A stretch of DNA of 64,000 nt from an uncultured Roseburia sp. (GTDB lineage: Bacteria > Bacillota > Clostridia > Lachnospirales > Lachnospiraceae): the NCBI GenBank assembly GCA_947062675.1, contig CAMSQM010000003.1:1-64000 (forward strand). Reading direction: 5' to 3'. Of this stretch, positions 17,947-27,045 are shown piece by piece. The notes beneath the pieces were generated by a model, which saw only the letters and a program-made list of their open reading frames with translations, was not told where the DNA came from and made no database searches. How positions within the stretch are numbered: the first letter of the stretch is position 1; each line of letters begins with the position of its first letter. The position numbers and the translations under genes were made by a program.

Positions 17947-20200
17947 CATGGAAAGAGAGTTTGCCGAGACCTATGAAATTCTCGGAGAGATCGGAAAAGG
18001 AGGCGGGGGTGTTGTCTATAAGGCATATCATAAAAGGCTGCAGAAGGAAGTCGTCTTAAAAAGAATTCACAGTAATCTGAAAAATATCAATACCAGGGCG
18101 GAAACGGACATCCTGAAAAATATGCGGCATGCCTGTCTGCCCACGGTTCTGGATTTTCTGGAAATCGGCGGGAATACCTATACAGTAATGGACTATATCC
18201 GTGGGAAATCATTGAATGAATGTCTGGATGAAAGACAGCAGTTTCCGCAGACAGAGATCATTGACTGGTTCCGGCAGCTGTGCGAGGCGCTGACGCTGCT
18301 CCATTCACAGAACCCGCCGATTATTCACGGGGATATCAAACCTGCCAATATTATGCTGATGCCTTCCGGGAAGATCTGTCTGATTGATTTTAATATCGCT
18401 GGAGTTTTTGAGGGAGATCACGCCACGGTTTCCGGATACACGCCGGGGTACGCGTCGCCGGAACAGATCCGGTGCTGCTGTCAGTGCATCAGAAAAAGCG
18501 GAGAAGCTGTTCCGGCGGGCTGGCAGCAGGGATTCCCTGAGGAGGAGATGCTTTCCGCGGGTATGGAGGCTCCCCCGGTGTCCGGGTCAGGAGATTCAGG
18601 TGTGCAGGAGGATGTGGTTCTTTTACAGGCAGGGGAGAATTGCGGGGAGCTGCGGTGGAATATACAGGGAGACTTTCTGCCGGAGGCGGGCGGGAGGGTT
18701 CCGGCAGAAATGCAGTGTGCGGCTTCGCGGGATGAGAACCGGGAGACGGTGGATGTGCGGACGGATATTTACAGTCTGGGAGCGACGATATATCATCTTC
18801 TGACCGGAGAAAGGCCCGGACTGGCACCGGTGCCGGAGATCCGGGAGCGGATTGCGGATATAAATGAACCTCTGGCGGGGATTGTTATGAAATGCCTGAA
18901 AGAGGATCCCGCGGAGCGCTATCAGAAGGCGGAGGAGTTCTCCCACGCGCTGGGCAATATCTATACTTCCACGAGCGCCTATCAGAGCCTTCTGAAAAAA
19001 CAGAAATTCGCGCGTGCGCTGCTGTGCGCCGGTATCGTCGGGTTTCTTGGGCTGGCTTATGCCGGGAGTCTTAAGATGCGGCAGGAACAGGACTATGCTT
19101 ATCAGGAGCTGGTGAGCCGGGAGAGCGGGGCTGCGGACAGGGAAGACTGGGAAGAAATGGAGGCGTACTGTTCACAGGCGTCCGGTCTGTTTCCGGAGCG
19201 TGCGGAAGCTTATCAGATTAAGGGGGAGGCGCTGTACCAGAGGGGAGAATACGAGGAGGCAGTCCGTTTTCTGACCGGGGCAGCGCTCCCCTATACGGAG
19301 GAAGGGGACGGACGCGCGAATCTGTTTGTACTGGTGGCAAACTGCTATTTTGAGATGGAGGATTACGCACAGGCAAAAACAGCGCTGGAAGAGGCGCTTG
19401 GCTTCGGCGGAACCGAAAACAGCGGAACAGGAAACAGTACGGTGTACCGGGATTATGCCGTGACGCTCGCACGGCTTGGCGATACCGCAAAAGCGACGGA
19501 AATTCTGGGAATCGCGATCCGTCAGGGACTGGGCGATGACGGACTTCACTACACCAGCGGGGAGATTGCCTGCGCGTCCGGAAAATATCAGGATGCCTTG
19601 GAAGAATTTGCAGCCGCAGCCGCTGATTCGGATGACGGATATCTGAAAATGCGTGCATATGTGATGCAGGAAGAGATCATGGCGAAGCTGGAACAGACAC
19701 CGGAACGCTGTGAGGAGAGGATTGCACTGCTGGAGAAGGCACAGGAGGAACTGCCGGTGCAGTATCTGAATGCCATACTCAGACAGCTTGTGCAGGCGTA
19801 TCTTGATTATGCAGATTCGGGCGGTGGAAAGCAGGCATGCCGGGACGCGATCGGAGTGCTGAGGGAGATGGAATCCTATCAGTGGGATACGTACATTATA
19901 CACCAGAATGTGGTGATTCTGTGTCAGAAGCACCAGCTGTTTGAGGAGGCAGAGCAGGAACTGGGGAACATGCTTAAGCTGTACGGGGAGGATTACAGGA
20001 CTTATAAACATCTGGCATTTCTGGAGGTCTCCAGAGAAAACCAGAAAGAAATGGGAGATCGGGATTACACATCGTTCCGTTCCAGGTATGAGCGGGCGCT
20101 GGAGCTTTATGAGGAGCAAAATACACACAATCAGACCGACGCCGATATGGAAACACTCAGGAGACTTTATCTGGAGGCGGAGCAGGGCGGCTGGTTTTAA
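17939..20200 (+). CDS. Transmembrane Ser/Thr protein kinase with C-terminal TPR-like repeats
   Basis: GEIGKGGGGVVYKA, VVLKRI, IIHGDIKPANIML, LIDFNIAG, GYASPEQ, TDIYSLGATIYHLLTG; TM helix ALLCAGIVGFLGLAYAG then TPR-type helices. Confidence 0.93.
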   Translation: MDDMEREFAETYEILGEIGKGGGGVVYKAYHKRLQKEVVLKRIHSNLKNINTRAETDILKNMRHACLPTVLDFLEIGGNTYTVMDYIRGKSLNECLDERQQFPQTEIIDWFRQLCEALTLLHSQNPPIIHGDIKPANIMLMPSGKICLIDFNIAGVFEGDHATVSGYTPGYASPEQIRCCCQCIRKSGEAVPAGWQQGFPEEEMLSAGMEAPPVSGSGDSGVQEDVVLLQAGENCGELRWNIQGDFLPEAGGRVPAEMQCAASRDENRETVDVRTDIYSLGATIYHLLTGERPGLAPVPEIRERIADINEPLAGIVMKCLKEDPAERYQKAEEFSHALGNIYTSTSAYQSLLKKQKFARALLCAGIVGFLGLAYAGSLKMRQEQDYAYQELVSRESGAADREDWEEMEAYCSQASGLFPERAEAYQIKGEALYQRGEYEEAVRFLTGAALPYTEEGDGRANLFVLVANCYFEMEDYAQAKTALEEALGFGGTENSGTGNSTVYRDYAVTLARLGDTAKATEILGIAIRQGLGDDGLHYTSGEIACASGKYQDALEEFAAAAADSDDGYLKMRAYVMQEEIMAKLEQTPERCEERIALLEKAQEELPVQYLNAILRQLVQAYLDYADSGGGKQACRDAIGVLREMESYQWDTYIIHQNVVILCQKHQLFEEAEQELGNMLKLYGEDYRTYKHLAFLEVSRENQKEMGDRDYTSFRSRYERALELYEEQNTHNQTDADMETLRRLYLEAEQGGWF

Positions 20201-20214
20201 TAAAGGAGGAAGAG

Positions 20215-20346
20215 ATGTCACTGGGTGTAATGATGTTTTCCGGGGGAATCGCGGGGGCTGCGCTGTGCCTGATTCTGCTTCTGTCTTCCTGGAAACTCTT
20301 TGCGGTTCAACGGAAAAAGCTGCTGGAATTTCTGGAAAAAATGTGA
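20215..20346 (+). CDS. 43-aa membrane microprotein MSLGVMMFSGGIAGAALCLILLLSSWKLFAVQRKKLLEFLEKM
   Basis: Perfect aaaggagga RBS, one TM helix; not in ORF track. Confidence 0.65.
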   Translation: MSLGVMMFSGGIAGAALCLILLLSSWKLFAVQRKKLLEFLEKM

Positions 20347-20362
20347 GTGGGAGAAATGGTCG

Positions 20363-23344
20363 ATGAAAAGCAGATTCGGTGAACTGATGAAAAAGTCAGG
20401 GACGGCAGGAACCCGTAAACTGCTGGTGGCAGTGCTGACAGTGACGTTTGGCGTTGGCAGTATCGGTCTGGCCTACGCGGGCGGCAATACGAACAGCCGG
20501 CTGGAAAGAGAACTTTCCCTGGGAGACAGATACCTGGAAGATATGGACTATGAGCAGGCTATCGCTGCGTACGAGGATGCACTTGCAATTGATGACAAAT
20601 GCGTGGAGGCATATCTGGGATTGTCGGAAACCTATTTGAAGATGGGTGATATCGACAAGGCAATTGATATCCTTCTTCGAGGTATTGAAAAGACGGGTTC
20701 CCAGGAGCTTATGGACAGGCTCAGTGAACTCAGGGACGGGCAGGAGCAGGATGATCCGGAGGAAGAAGCGGCTGAGGAGAAGCCTGAAGGCGGAGCCGGT
20801 GGCGCAGGGGACAGCGGAACAGACGCGGCAGACGCGGATGGCGGAACACCGGAACCGTCGGCGGGTGGCGGAACCCTGGATGAGGATGAAGAATCCGGAG
20901 AGGATCCTGATAAGCCGCAGGAACACCCGAGAAGGCCGGAAAACGGGGAGAGTGATGATGCGGAAACCCCGGATGGAGAGGATAATTCTCAGGATGATGC
21001 CGGAAATGCGGACGGGACCGGGGACGCGGGCAATTCCGGCGATACCGGAAACACGGATGGCTCCGGTGGCGCAGGGGGCAGCGGAAATGCAGATGGTTCC
21101 GGAGGACCGGGAAATACCGGAAGTACAGATCTCCCGCCGGGACGGCTGGAGGCAGAAGATACAGACGGCGGAGAGGATACCGGCAAAACGGATAGTGACA
21201 GATGGCCGGACGGCGGTATCAGCCCGGAAGACCCCAAAGACACGGAAATACCGGAAATACCGGAAACCCCGGAAGATTCCACAAATACAGAAGATTCCGG
21301 CCAGCCGGAAGTTCCGGAAGGAACCGGCCAGCCCGGGGAAACAGATCAGCCCGGAAATACGGAAGAAACGCAGGAACCGGGGAACACGGAAACGCCGGGA
21401 GATACGGTTCAGCCCGGAAATCCGGCCCCTCCGGAATTACCCGGAAATACAGATGGAACGGAGAAACCGGGAAGTACAGAGAATCCGGGCGGAGAGCAGG
21501 GAGAACGGGATTATGGTACGATTATCGGAAGGGTTGCGGCGGCGGCCAGTCCGGAGAATGTAATCAGCGGTGCGGAAATTCAGATCTACACAAGCGGCAA
21601 CAGGGAGCTGAAGGAAGTAGTCACCACGGATGAGGCCGGGAATTACCGGGCGACGCTCCCGGGCGGTGAGTACTACATTGTTGTCAAAAAAGAGGGGTAT
21701 CTGACGCTGATGGATTATCAGGTGACAATCAGAAATGAACAGACTGTTTATATTGAGCTTTATCTGATGGCGGAAGATAACGGAAGCACGGAGAAGACAG
21801 GAAAAGTCAGAGGCAGCATTACAAATGCTGTCACTGGTCAGAACATTCCCGGGGTGGCGCTGACACTCAGGAGCGGCTGGAATCATGTGAGCGGAGGGGA
21901 AACCGTGGCATCGCTGGTCACAGACGGCAACGGATATTATGAGACAGAGCTGCCATATGGAAACTATACGGTGCTGATGGAGAAAAACGGCTATATTTCC
22001 AGCCACTTTAACATTACTGTGACAGCCGGTGGTGTGCTGAACGGGAACGGAACACTCAATCCGTCTGCTGAGGGCACCATTCCTCTGGGAGATATGCGCG
22101 TTATTCTGACATGGGGGGAGACACCCAGGGACCTGGATTCTCATCTCACAGGGCCGACTGTCGATGGGAACGGGCAGTTCCATGTGTATCCTACCACGAA
22201 AACTTATGCTGTCGGAAATCAGGTGATAGCAAATCTGGATGTTGATGATACGAATTCCTTTGGCCCTGAGACGGTTACCGTGTATCAGATGAATACGCAG
22301 GGGATATACAGGTACTATGTACATGATTTCACGAATAAGACAGATGGATCAAACAGACAGATGTCGGATTCGGGAGCTCAGGTCAATGTTTATTTCGGTG
22401 AAGTACTGTATGCGACATTCCATGTACCCGCTAATCAGGCTGGAACGAGATGGCATGTTTTTGATCTGGATGCCGGACGAAAGATTCTGACACCGGTCAA
22501 TGAGATGGCTCACGGCCTGGTGCCTTCCAGCAGCCGGATGATGGAGAAGGGAAAGCGGGGGGAAGCCGTGGAAGATACGGGAGCCGGATTGATTTCAGAA
22601 GAGATGCCGGTCCTTTGGGAGAGTGATCCGCAGGAGCAGCCGCGTGGTGCCGGATTATCCGGAGGCGTGAAAAACAGTGTGCTTCCGGAGCGCAGCGGTG
22701 AAGAAGAGAATAACACAGACGGGCGGCCCCGTGGAGATGACATCCGGGATGAGGTGTGGCAGGAAATAGCTGTGCCGGATCCGGGGAATGAGGAGGGATT
22801 TGTGCCTGAACCGGATGAGGGAGAAGATGCAGGACCGGAAGGCGGGGAGGATTCCATGCCGGAAGACAGAGAGGAGCTGCAGCCGGAAGAACCCGAAGAA
22901 GGCGGAGCAGAGCCGCAGCCGGAAGAATCCGAAGAAGGCGGAGAGGAGCCGCAGCCAGAGCCGGAGGTGACAGAACCGGAAGGCGGAGAGGAGCCGCAGC
23001 CAGAGCCGGAGAAATCCGGAATAGTTGTACCGGAGGAATCGCAGCCAGAGCCGGAGATGGTTGTACCGGAGGAATCGCAGCCTGTGCCGGGGGAGCCGGA
23101 GATGGTTGTACCGGAGGAATCGCTGCCGATGCCGGAGGAGCCGCAGCCTGCGCTGGAAGAGACGGGGCTGGAATCGTGGACGGTGACACAGGCTGCTGAT
23201 CCGGCATGTGTGCCGGAGGCGGAGAGCGCGCAGGCCGGGTCCGGCGGCCGCGAGCCATGGAACAGCGGACAGGATAAAATCCACCGGGAGGATGCCGGAC
23301 TTCCTGAAAAAAAGGTAGAGTGGGAAGAGCTGGTGACAGAGTAA
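20363..23344 (+). CDS. TPR protein with low-complexity linkers, two carboxypeptidase-regulatory/Cna-B-like domains and a DUF2135-like domain
   Basis: N-terminal TM, TPRs (GDRYLEDMDYEQAIAAYEDAL), IIGRV...GNYRATLPGGEYYIVVKKEGY and GSITNAVTGQNIPGVALTL repeats, LTWGETPRDLDSHLTGP block, Glu/Pro-rich tail. Confidence 0.8.
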   Translation: MKSRFGELMKKSGTAGTRKLLVAVLTVTFGVGSIGLAYAGGNTNSRLERELSLGDRYLEDMDYEQAIAAYEDALAIDDKCVEAYLGLSETYLKMGDIDKAIDILLRGIEKTGSQELMDRLSELRDGQEQDDPEEEAAEEKPEGGAGGAGDSGTDAADADGGTPEPSAGGGTLDEDEESGEDPDKPQEHPRRPENGESDDAETPDGEDNSQDDAGNADGTGDAGNSGDTGNTDGSGGAGGSGNADGSGGPGNTGSTDLPPGRLEAEDTDGGEDTGKTDSDRWPDGGISPEDPKDTEIPEIPETPEDSTNTEDSGQPEVPEGTGQPGETDQPGNTEETQEPGNTETPGDTVQPGNPAPPELPGNTDGTEKPGSTENPGGEQGERDYGTIIGRVAAAASPENVISGAEIQIYTSGNRELKEVVTTDEAGNYRATLPGGEYYIVVKKEGYLTLMDYQVTIRNEQTVYIELYLMAEDNGSTEKTGKVRGSITNAVTGQNIPGVALTLRSGWNHVSGGETVASLVTDGNGYYETELPYGNYTVLMEKNGYISSHFNITVTAGGVLNGNGTLNPSAEGTIPLGDMRVILTWGETPRDLDSHLTGPTVDGNGQFHVYPTTKTYAVGNQVIANLDVDDTNSFGPETVTVYQMNTQGIYRYYVHDFTNKTDGSNRQMSDSGAQVNVYFGEVLYATFHVPANQAGTRWHVFDLDAGRKILTPVNEMAHGLVPSSSRMMEKGKRGEAVEDTGAGLISEEMPVLWESDPQEQPRGAGLSGGVKNSVLPERSGEEENNTDGRPRGDDIRDEVWQEIAVPDPGNEEGFVPEPDEGEDAGPEGGEDSMPEDREELQPEEPEEGGAEPQPEESEEGGEEPQPEPEVTEPEGGEEPQPEPEKSGIVVPEESQPEPEMVVPEESQPVPGEPEMVVPEESLPMPEEPQPALEETGLESWTVTQAADPACVPEAESAQAGSGGREPWNSGQDKIHREDAGLPEKKVEWEELVTE

Positions 23345-23395
23345 AAATCAGTCGGAAACAGACAGTTCACTTTTTTAAGAGAAATTTTACAGGGG

Positions 23396-23434
23396 AAATC
23401 ACAGCCGGATACTGAGGCCGGCTGTGATTTTTTT
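23396..23434 (+). terminator. Rho-independent terminator
   Basis: aaatcacagccgg / ccggctgtgattt stem then T-run. Confidence 0.85.
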
Positions 23435-23600
23435 ATTACTTTTTTTCAGAATAAAAATATGTTATAGTTTAACACAGGACGTCTTATGCCCGGAACAATG
23501 GTTTTCTAAGAAAGAAACGGAACAGGCTGCTTTGATGACAGAGTGACGTCATGTGACTGTGAAGTGGCGGGAAGCGCAGACCGGGGAGAGGGGAATAAAG

Positions 23601-23629
23601 TTGACATCCTGTTTACCGGGATATAGTAT
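23601..23629 (+). promoter_or_regulatory. Promoter TTGACA-N17-TAGTAT
   Basis: -35 23601-23606, -10 23624-23629. Confidence 0.55.
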
Positions 23630-23753
23630 AGAATCTGGAAAAGCAGGAAAGAAAGTGCGGCGTAAGTATGCCGGGGCCGGCTGTGGTATCGGTTATCCCG
23701 GCGACAGTCAGGGGCATTGTGTGGATCAGAAGTCCAGGGAAGGAGTATGTTTT

Positions 23754-25022
23754 ATGAACATTCAGCGTGGTTTCAGGGATAAAATCGAAAAGTATGCCGA
23801 TCCGGACAGGGAGATTACGGTTGAAATGAAAGTGGACGGCGGAGATATCTATGATTTCTGCTGTTTCGGTGTGGATGCGGAGGGAAAGCTTTCGGATGAC
23901 CGCTACATGGTATTTTATAACCAGACCCGGTCGCCGGAAGAGGAGATTGCCTATTCGCCGGCAGGGACCGGGGCATGCTTTGTGTGCCGCCTTAACAGGC
24001 TTCCCGCAGCCATCAGTAAATTGGTATTTACGGTGAGCATAGACGGAAACGGGACGATGGGAAATATTGTTTCCCATATTCTGACAATCAGACAGGATGG
24101 GCAGACTGTCGCGGAAATGTGTCTGACAGGGAATGATTTTCAGGCGGAAAAAGCCATCATTGCCATTGAGATATACAGAAAAGATGTCTGGCGGTTTGCC
24201 GCCGTGGCGGGTGGTTTTAACGGCGGCCTTGGCGATCTTCTCCGGTATTACGGCGGGGAAGAAATCAGCCCTCAGGAGCAGCCTTCCGGGCCGGCGCAGC
24301 CGGAGCCGGAGCCGCAGCCAGAGCCTGTGAAGGTATCGCTGGAAAAGAGGCTTGAGAGAAGTGCGCCGCAGCTGGTTTCCCTGGCAAAACCGCTGGAGAC
24401 TGAGCTAAAAAAGCGCAACCTGATGAATTGTACCGCCCGTGTTGCCCTGGTTCTTGATATCTCCGGCTCCATGTGCGTAAGGTACGGCGATGGGACTGTC
24501 CAGGAAATTGTGAATAAAACGCTGCCTCTTGCAGTACAGTTTGACGATGACGGTGAACTGGATTTCTGGTATTATGGCAGCCGTCCGAAGAGAATGCCTT
24601 CCGTGAATATGAGTAATTACGGGGAGGCGGTTCCCCGCAACTGGAGCGGGCTGATGAATTCTCTCGGGGGTGGAAACAATGAGCCTCTTGTCATGCAGGA
24701 AGTTCTTGCGGAATACCGGAAAAGCAGACTGCCCGTGTATGTATTATTTATCACGGACGGCGGTGTCGGCTCTGAGCGTAAAATAAAAAAGATACTGACG
24801 GAGGCATCGCATGAACCGGTCTTCTGGCAGTTCGTCGGAGTGGGCGGGTCTGGTTATGGCGTGCTTGAGAGGCTTGATAATATGGACGGCCGTTATGTGG
24901 ACAACGCAGATTTCTTTGCGCTGGATGATTTCAGAAGCGTTCGCAGCTCTGAACTCTACAGCCGTCTGCTCGACGAATTTCCACAGTGGCTGGCGGATAT
25001 AAAGCGGAAAGGAATGATTTAA
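23754..25022 (+). CDS. TerD-like + vWA domain protein (TerF-like)
   Basis: YMVFYNQTRSPE and WRFAAVAGGFNGGLGDLLRYYGG TerD blocks; MIDAS ALVLDISGSM; start at MNIQRGF after aaggag. Confidence 0.82.
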   Translation: MNIQRGFRDKIEKYADPDREITVEMKVDGGDIYDFCCFGVDAEGKLSDDRYMVFYNQTRSPEEEIAYSPAGTGACFVCRLNRLPAAISKLVFTVSIDGNGTMGNIVSHILTIRQDGQTVAEMCLTGNDFQAEKAIIAIEIYRKDVWRFAAVAGGFNGGLGDLLRYYGGEEISPQEQPSGPAQPEPEPQPEPVKVSLEKRLERSAPQLVSLAKPLETELKKRNLMNCTARVALVLDISGSMCVRYGDGTVQEIVNKTLPLAVQFDDDGELDFWYYGSRPKRMPSVNMSNYGEAVPRNWSGLMNSLGGGNNEPLVMQEVLAEYRKSRLPVYVLFITDGGVGSERKIKKILTEASHEPVFWQFVGVGGSGYGVLERLDNMDGRYVDNADFFALDDFRSVRSSELYSRLLDEFPQWLADIKRKGMI

Positions 25023-25038
25023 ATAATTTGTAAATACA

Positions 25039-25068
25039 TTGTAAAAATACCACGACATGATCTATAAT
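25039..25068 (+). promoter_or_regulatory. Promoter TTGTAA-N18-TATAAT
   Basis: -35 25039-25044, -10 25063-25068. Confidence 0.55.
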
Positions 25069-25112
25069 GGAAGACAGCACGATACACAAATACATAGGAA
25101 AAGGAAAAAACA

Positions 25113-26921
25113 ATGGGGATTTCAATGATTCTTACACTTCTCAGCGGGGTGGCTTTGTTTTTGTACGGAATGGCGCTGATGGGGGACGGTCTGAAAAAAG
25201 TGGCCGGCAATAAGCTGGAGCTGATTCTTTACCGTCTCACAAACACGCCGCTCAAGGGCGTGCTGCTCGGCGCCGCTGTGACGGCGGTTATTCAGTCGTC
25301 CTCGGCGACCACGGTGATGGTTGTGGGGTTTGTGAACTCCGGCATGATGAAAGTATCACAGGCGATCGGGATAATCATGGGGGCGAATATCGGCACAAGT
25401 ATTACGGGCTGGATTCTGTGCCTGTCCTATCTCGACAATGCGAACGGGGTCGCGCAGCTTTTGTCCACCGCGACGATCTCGGCGATTGTGGCGATAGCCG
25501 GTATTGTATTCCGGATGTTTTCAAAGAGGGTGGTTTACCGCAGTGTCGGGGATATTATGCTGGGATTTTCCATACTGATGACGGGGATGCAGTCGATGAG
25601 CGGCGCGGTAGCCCCGCTGCGGGAGAACGGGCAGTTCATTAATATGCTGACGATGTTTTCCAATCCGTTTATGGGGATTGTGCTTGGTATTCTGATCACG
25701 GCGGTGCTGCAGAGCGCCTCCGCCTCGGTCGGTATTCTGCAGGCTCTCTCGGTGACGGGGAGCATCAGTTTTGCGACGGCGCTGCCGATTATTATGGGAA
25801 TCGGGATCGGGGCGGCCTGTCCTGTCCTTCTATCCGCGGTCGGGACGAACCGGAACGGAAGGCGGACGGCGCTGGTGTACCTGAATAATGACCTGTTCGG
25901 GATGGTGTTCTGGTCGGTGGTGTTTTACACGGCCGATGCAGTTGTACATTTTGCGTTTATGGATATGGTGATGAGCCCGTTTTCCATCGCGCTGATGAAT
26001 ACCGTCTACCGGACGGCAACAATTTCGCTGCTGCTGCCGTTTGTGAAGTATATTGAGAAGCTTGTGTTTTTTCTGGTGCGGGATACACCGGAGGACGTCG
26101 AGGACACGGCGGACTTTGATCTTCTGGAGGAGCGTTTTCTGGCGTATCCGGCGCTTGCGATTGTGCAGAGTCATATGGCGATGAACGGAATGGCGAAAAA
26201 GGCGCGGAAAAATATCGGACGAGCGATTTCTCTGGTGGAGGATTATTCCAGGGAGAAGTTCGCCAAGGTGCAGGAGAAGGAAAACCTGATTGATAAGTAT
26301 GAGGATAAGCTTGGCACTTATCTGATGCAGCTGACCGGAAAGGAAATGACCGAGGGACAGACCAAACAGGTGTCCAAGTTTCTGCACACGATCAGCGATT
26401 TTGAGCGCCTGGGCGATCACGCGGTCAATATTTCCATCGTCGCAAATGAGCTGCACGATAAGAAGATTACATTTTCCGAGGATGCGTGGTATGAGCTGGG
26501 CGTGCTCAAAGCCGCAATCCGGGAGATTGTCTGCACGACGGTGGATTCATTTCAGGAGGATGATCTTTTATCCGCGGGCCGTGTGGAGCCCCTTCGCGAG
26601 CTGATCGGTATTCTCTGCGATGAGATGAAGCTGCGCCATATTGCAAGGCTCCGGACCGGGGCCTGCGATATGAAACAGGGCTTTGCGTTTAATGATCTTT
26701 TAAACAATCTGGAACGGATCGCCGATCACTGTTCGAATGTCGCGGTGGCCATGATCGAGCTTGAAGCGCGGAATTTTGACACACATGAATATTTAAAGAG
26801 CGTGCGGGAAATGAAAAATGCGGATTACACGGCGTATTTTGAAGAGTATCAGGCGCGGTATAACATTAATTCGTTTACAAAAAAGCAGAAAGGGAAATCG
26901 GAGAAGAAATCTAGGTCCTGA
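25113..26921 (+). CDS. Na/Pi cotransporter family protein with C-terminal PhoU-like domain
   Basis: Duplicated QSSSATT / QSASASVG repeats and PhoU-like helices (FERLGDHAVNI, NLERIADHCSNVA). Confidence 0.95.
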   Translation: MGISMILTLLSGVALFLYGMALMGDGLKKVAGNKLELILYRLTNTPLKGVLLGAAVTAVIQSSSATTVMVVGFVNSGMMKVSQAIGIIMGANIGTSITGWILCLSYLDNANGVAQLLSTATISAIVAIAGIVFRMFSKRVVYRSVGDIMLGFSILMTGMQSMSGAVAPLRENGQFINMLTMFSNPFMGIVLGILITAVLQSASASVGILQALSVTGSISFATALPIIMGIGIGAACPVLLSAVGTNRNGRRTALVYLNNDLFGMVFWSVVFYTADAVVHFAFMDMVMSPFSIALMNTVYRTATISLLLPFVKYIEKLVFFLVRDTPEDVEDTADFDLLEERFLAYPALAIVQSHMAMNGMAKKARKNIGRAISLVEDYSREKFAKVQEKENLIDKYEDKLGTYLMQLTGKEMTEGQTKQVSKFLHTISDFERLGDHAVNISIVANELHDKKITFSEDAWYELGVLKAAIREIVCTTVDSFQEDDLLSAGRVEPLRELIGILCDEMKLRHIARLRTGACDMKQGFAFNDLLNNLERIADHCSNVAVAMIELEARNFDTHEYLKSVREMKNADYTAYFEEYQARYNINSFTKKQKGKSEKKSRS

Positions 26922-27045
26922 AAAGAACATAGAAAAGTGACAAAAATCATAAAAATGTGCTACAGAAGTCCGGGCTGCCTGAACTATAATCAGTGTAGAA
27001 CATAAAACGGGACAGGCACCGTTTCCGGTGCGGAAAGGAACAGAT

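Noticed and set aside
20646-21563. 305-aa plus-strand Arg-rich ORF in an alternative frame
   Set aside because: Frame-shifted reading of the low-complexity part of the 20363 protein
22497-23370. Pro/Leu- and Ser/Gly-rich minus-strand ORFs
   Set aside because: Antisense translation of the Glu/Pro repeat tail; repetitive composition explains the open frames
17939-25022. Recent mobile island or prophage carrying the kinase/Ter locus
   Set aside because: No integrase, transposase, att-like repeats or tRNA junction seen at either edge
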